A stretch of 64,000 nt of DNA, taken from Lutispora sp. GTDB lineage: Bacteria; Bacillota; Clostridia; Lutisporales; Lutisporaceae. Made by a program: the position numbers and the translations under genes. Shown in pieces: positions 62,105 through 64,000 of this stretch. Under the pieces are notes generated by a model. It ran no database searches, was not told the origin of the DNA, and was given only the letters and a program-made list of their open reading frames with translations. The stretch lies in NCBI GenBank assembly GCA_028709965.1, contig JAQUTA010000002.1, forward strand, positions 1-64,000. Direction: 5' to 3'. Every line of letters begins with the position of its first letter. Position 1 is the stretch's first letter.

Positions 62105-62463
62105 CCGAAGGTGCTGAGTAACACCTTGACTATTTCACTTATTATCTTCACATACTCTACGGCTTCCTGAGTGCCTGCACTGACAGATACTACCGTTTCC
62201 GATATGGTGTCCCCTATAGCATCTACAGTAGCTGCTGCATTTTCTACACCTTGCTTTACATTGACTGCGGCTTCATCAATATTGGCGGCAATGGAAGGAA
62301 GCTTGTCCAAGGTTTTGTCGATGTTGGATTCGTGTTTGTCCAACGTACCTCTCACCTTTTTTAATATGTTAGTGAGATGATTTAGCGCTATAAACAGGTA
62401 TATGCCTACACCTGCAGCAATTATGAAAAGTATGAGAAGTCCCAGATCCTTATATGAAATCAT
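62095..62463 (-). CDS. DUF948-like membrane protein
   Basis: 122 residues. One N-terminal helix (LGLLILFIIAAGVGIYLFIA) and a long amphipathic helix (ESNIDKTLDKLPSIAANIDE ... AAVNVKQGVENAAATVDAIG), typical of DUF948 proteins. Downstream of the YtxH gene by three bases, so they form an operon. General stress or envelope role is by family association only. Confidence 0.8.
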   Translation of the reverse strand: MISYKDLGLLILFIIAAGVGIYLFIALNHLTNILKKVRGTLDKHESNIDKTLDKLPSIAANIDEAAVNVKQGVENAAATVDAIGDTISETVVSVSAGTQEAVEYVKIISEIVKVLLSTFGKK

Positions 62464-62466
62464 ATT

Positions 62467-62850
62467 CTACTCCTCCTCATGGACTTCAGCACATCCTCCG
62501 CAACAGCTTTCATTATCATCGCAGCATTTGTCTCCTCCTGCAGCAACTTCGTCATCCTCATCTTTGTTCTTTTTAAGGCTTCCTATTTTTTCTTTGCCTT
62601 CTTCAACTATTTTAGATATTTTTTCTCCAACTTCTCCTGCGCCTTCCTTGATGCTTTCAGCAGCATTTTTAGCAGCGTCTGCTATGTCCTTTCTTGTTTC
62701 CTCACCAGACTTAGGAGCCAAAAGCACACCTGCAGCAGTACCTATGGCTGCGCCAACGCCCAGACCCACTCCTACCTTTTTTGCTGTATCTATTGCTTGA
62801 GCTTTTTTCTTTTCTTTTTTAGCCTTATTTAAAACTTCTTTTAACGACAT
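62467..62850 (-). CDS. YtxH-domain protein with Cys-rich tail
   Basis: 127 residues, GGAGGGG upstream. Gly/Ala-rich YtxH segment GVGLGVGAAIGTAAGVLLAP (~27-46) followed by KSGEETRKDIADAAKNAAES, then an acidic stretch and the tail CCDDNESCCGGCAEV, unusual for this general-stress family. The paired cysteines could bind metal. Two-gene operon with DUF948. Confidence 0.85.
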   Translation of the reverse strand: MSLKEVLNKAKKEKKKAQAIDTAKKVGVGLGVGAAIGTAAGVLLAPKSGEETRKDIADAAKNAAESIKEGAGEVGEKISKIVEEGKEKIGSLKKNKDEDDEVAAGGDKCCDDNESCCGGCAEVHEEE

Positions 62851-63114
62851 TAATACCCCTCCTTATTTTGTAATTGGTATAATTATACTATAAAACTAAA
62901 CAAACTTCAACACAATGCATAGGTTAGTAATTTTAGGCGATAATAAATAAAGTTAGGAAGAGATTAGCTAGGCATGAACATATATATAATTAAAGAAAAA
63001 CAATGCAATTAAGAGATAAATTGAAATATTAGGTGAATATAGCTCAAAAACCCGGGAAAATAGAAATTTGTGAGTTTGCGAATAGTAATTGCATTAATTA
63101 TTATAATATTGTAG

Positions 63115-63141
63115 TTAGCACTCAACGGTGGCGAGTGCTAG
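63115..63141. promoter_or_regulatory. CIRCE element (HrcA operator)
   Basis: TTAGCACTC (63115-63123), nine bases, GAGTGCTAG (63133-63141), one mismatch from the perfect palindrome. TATAAT lies at 63102. HrcA represses groESL here until heat stress. The rest of the 62851-63193 gap is AT-rich with no gene. Confidence 0.97.
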
Positions 63142-63181
63142 TAATGAGGATACATACAAAATTTGTAAATCAAAACTTTGA

Positions 63182-63478
<297 letters not shown>

Positions 63479-63496
63479 TAAGGGGAGGGTAAATAA

Positions 63497-64000
<504 letters not shown>

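Overview
The window looks like chromosome from an anaerobic, low-GC, endospore-type Firmicute of the class Clostridia or Tissierellia. The support is AT-rich DNA with AGGAGG ribosome sites, arginine mostly encoded by AGA/AGG, frequent TTG starts, a CIRCE-controlled groESL operon, Rex, an FMN-riboswitch RibU, the Mrp/ferredoxin-MinD/NifX-like iron-sulfur set typical of strict anaerobes, and SipW/TasA genes. I do not name a genus.

Layout. 1-4566: threonine synthase (cut by the window edge) with a PheB-type ACT protein on the minus strand, then asparaginase and tex. 4600-18100: the most unusual region. A cyclic-di-GMP-II riboswitch whose geometry predicts an ON switch precedes a two-component system, a DUF5305-like protein and several secreted proteins. 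Beyond these lie two ER-type (Ser-His) signal peptidases of the SipW class, three TasA/camelysin-like proteins in tandem, an SLH cell-wall anchor protein and a secreted coiled-coil/Pro-rich protein. I read it as a c-di-GMP-responsive surface fibre or matrix locus. 18178-25571: amidohydrolase, FMN-riboswitch ribU, the t6A genes tsaE, tsaB-rimI (one fused gene) and tsaD, enclosing an ECF sigma/anti-sigma pair with a bactofilin-like membrane protein. 25754-27964: a convergent type II restriction-modification pair. 28209-36675: housekeeping genes (NAD-type isocitrate dehydrogenase, GntR, ABC-F, Rex, a decarboxylase sodium-pump beta subunit with a tiny gamma-like partner, a P-loop/Asp23 fusion, Ogg-type glycosylase, DUF554).

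36919-55448: a catabolic island. An IclR regulator, KDPG aldolase and KDG kinase are followed by a polar-amino-acid-type ABC importer, two short-chain dehydrogenases, two cytoplasmic polysaccharide-deacetylase-fold enzymes, a DUF885-like HExxPGH protein, a D-2-hydroxyacid dehydrogenase, an IlvD/Edd dehydratase and a complete Liv-type ABC importer. Three 17-bp GTTTY-N7-RAAAC sites flank the kdg genes and probably bind the IclR protein. The logic is import of an unknown sugar-acid conjugate, trimming, dehydration to 2-keto-3-deoxy acid, phosphorylation and cleavage to pyruvate plus glyceraldehyde-3-phosphate. An IS110 transposase remnant marks its right edge. 55930-62067: iron-sulfur cluster carriers and regulators. 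62095-64000: two minus-strand membrane/stress proteins and the start of groESL.

Non-coding repeats are conspicuous: four copies of a GGGGACA...TGTCCCC palindrome, two copies of a larger hairpin-rich mobile-looking element (one has rewritten the C-terminus of a MinD-like protein), and degenerate GCTCATAGTTC / CACGGATTAACACGG spacers.
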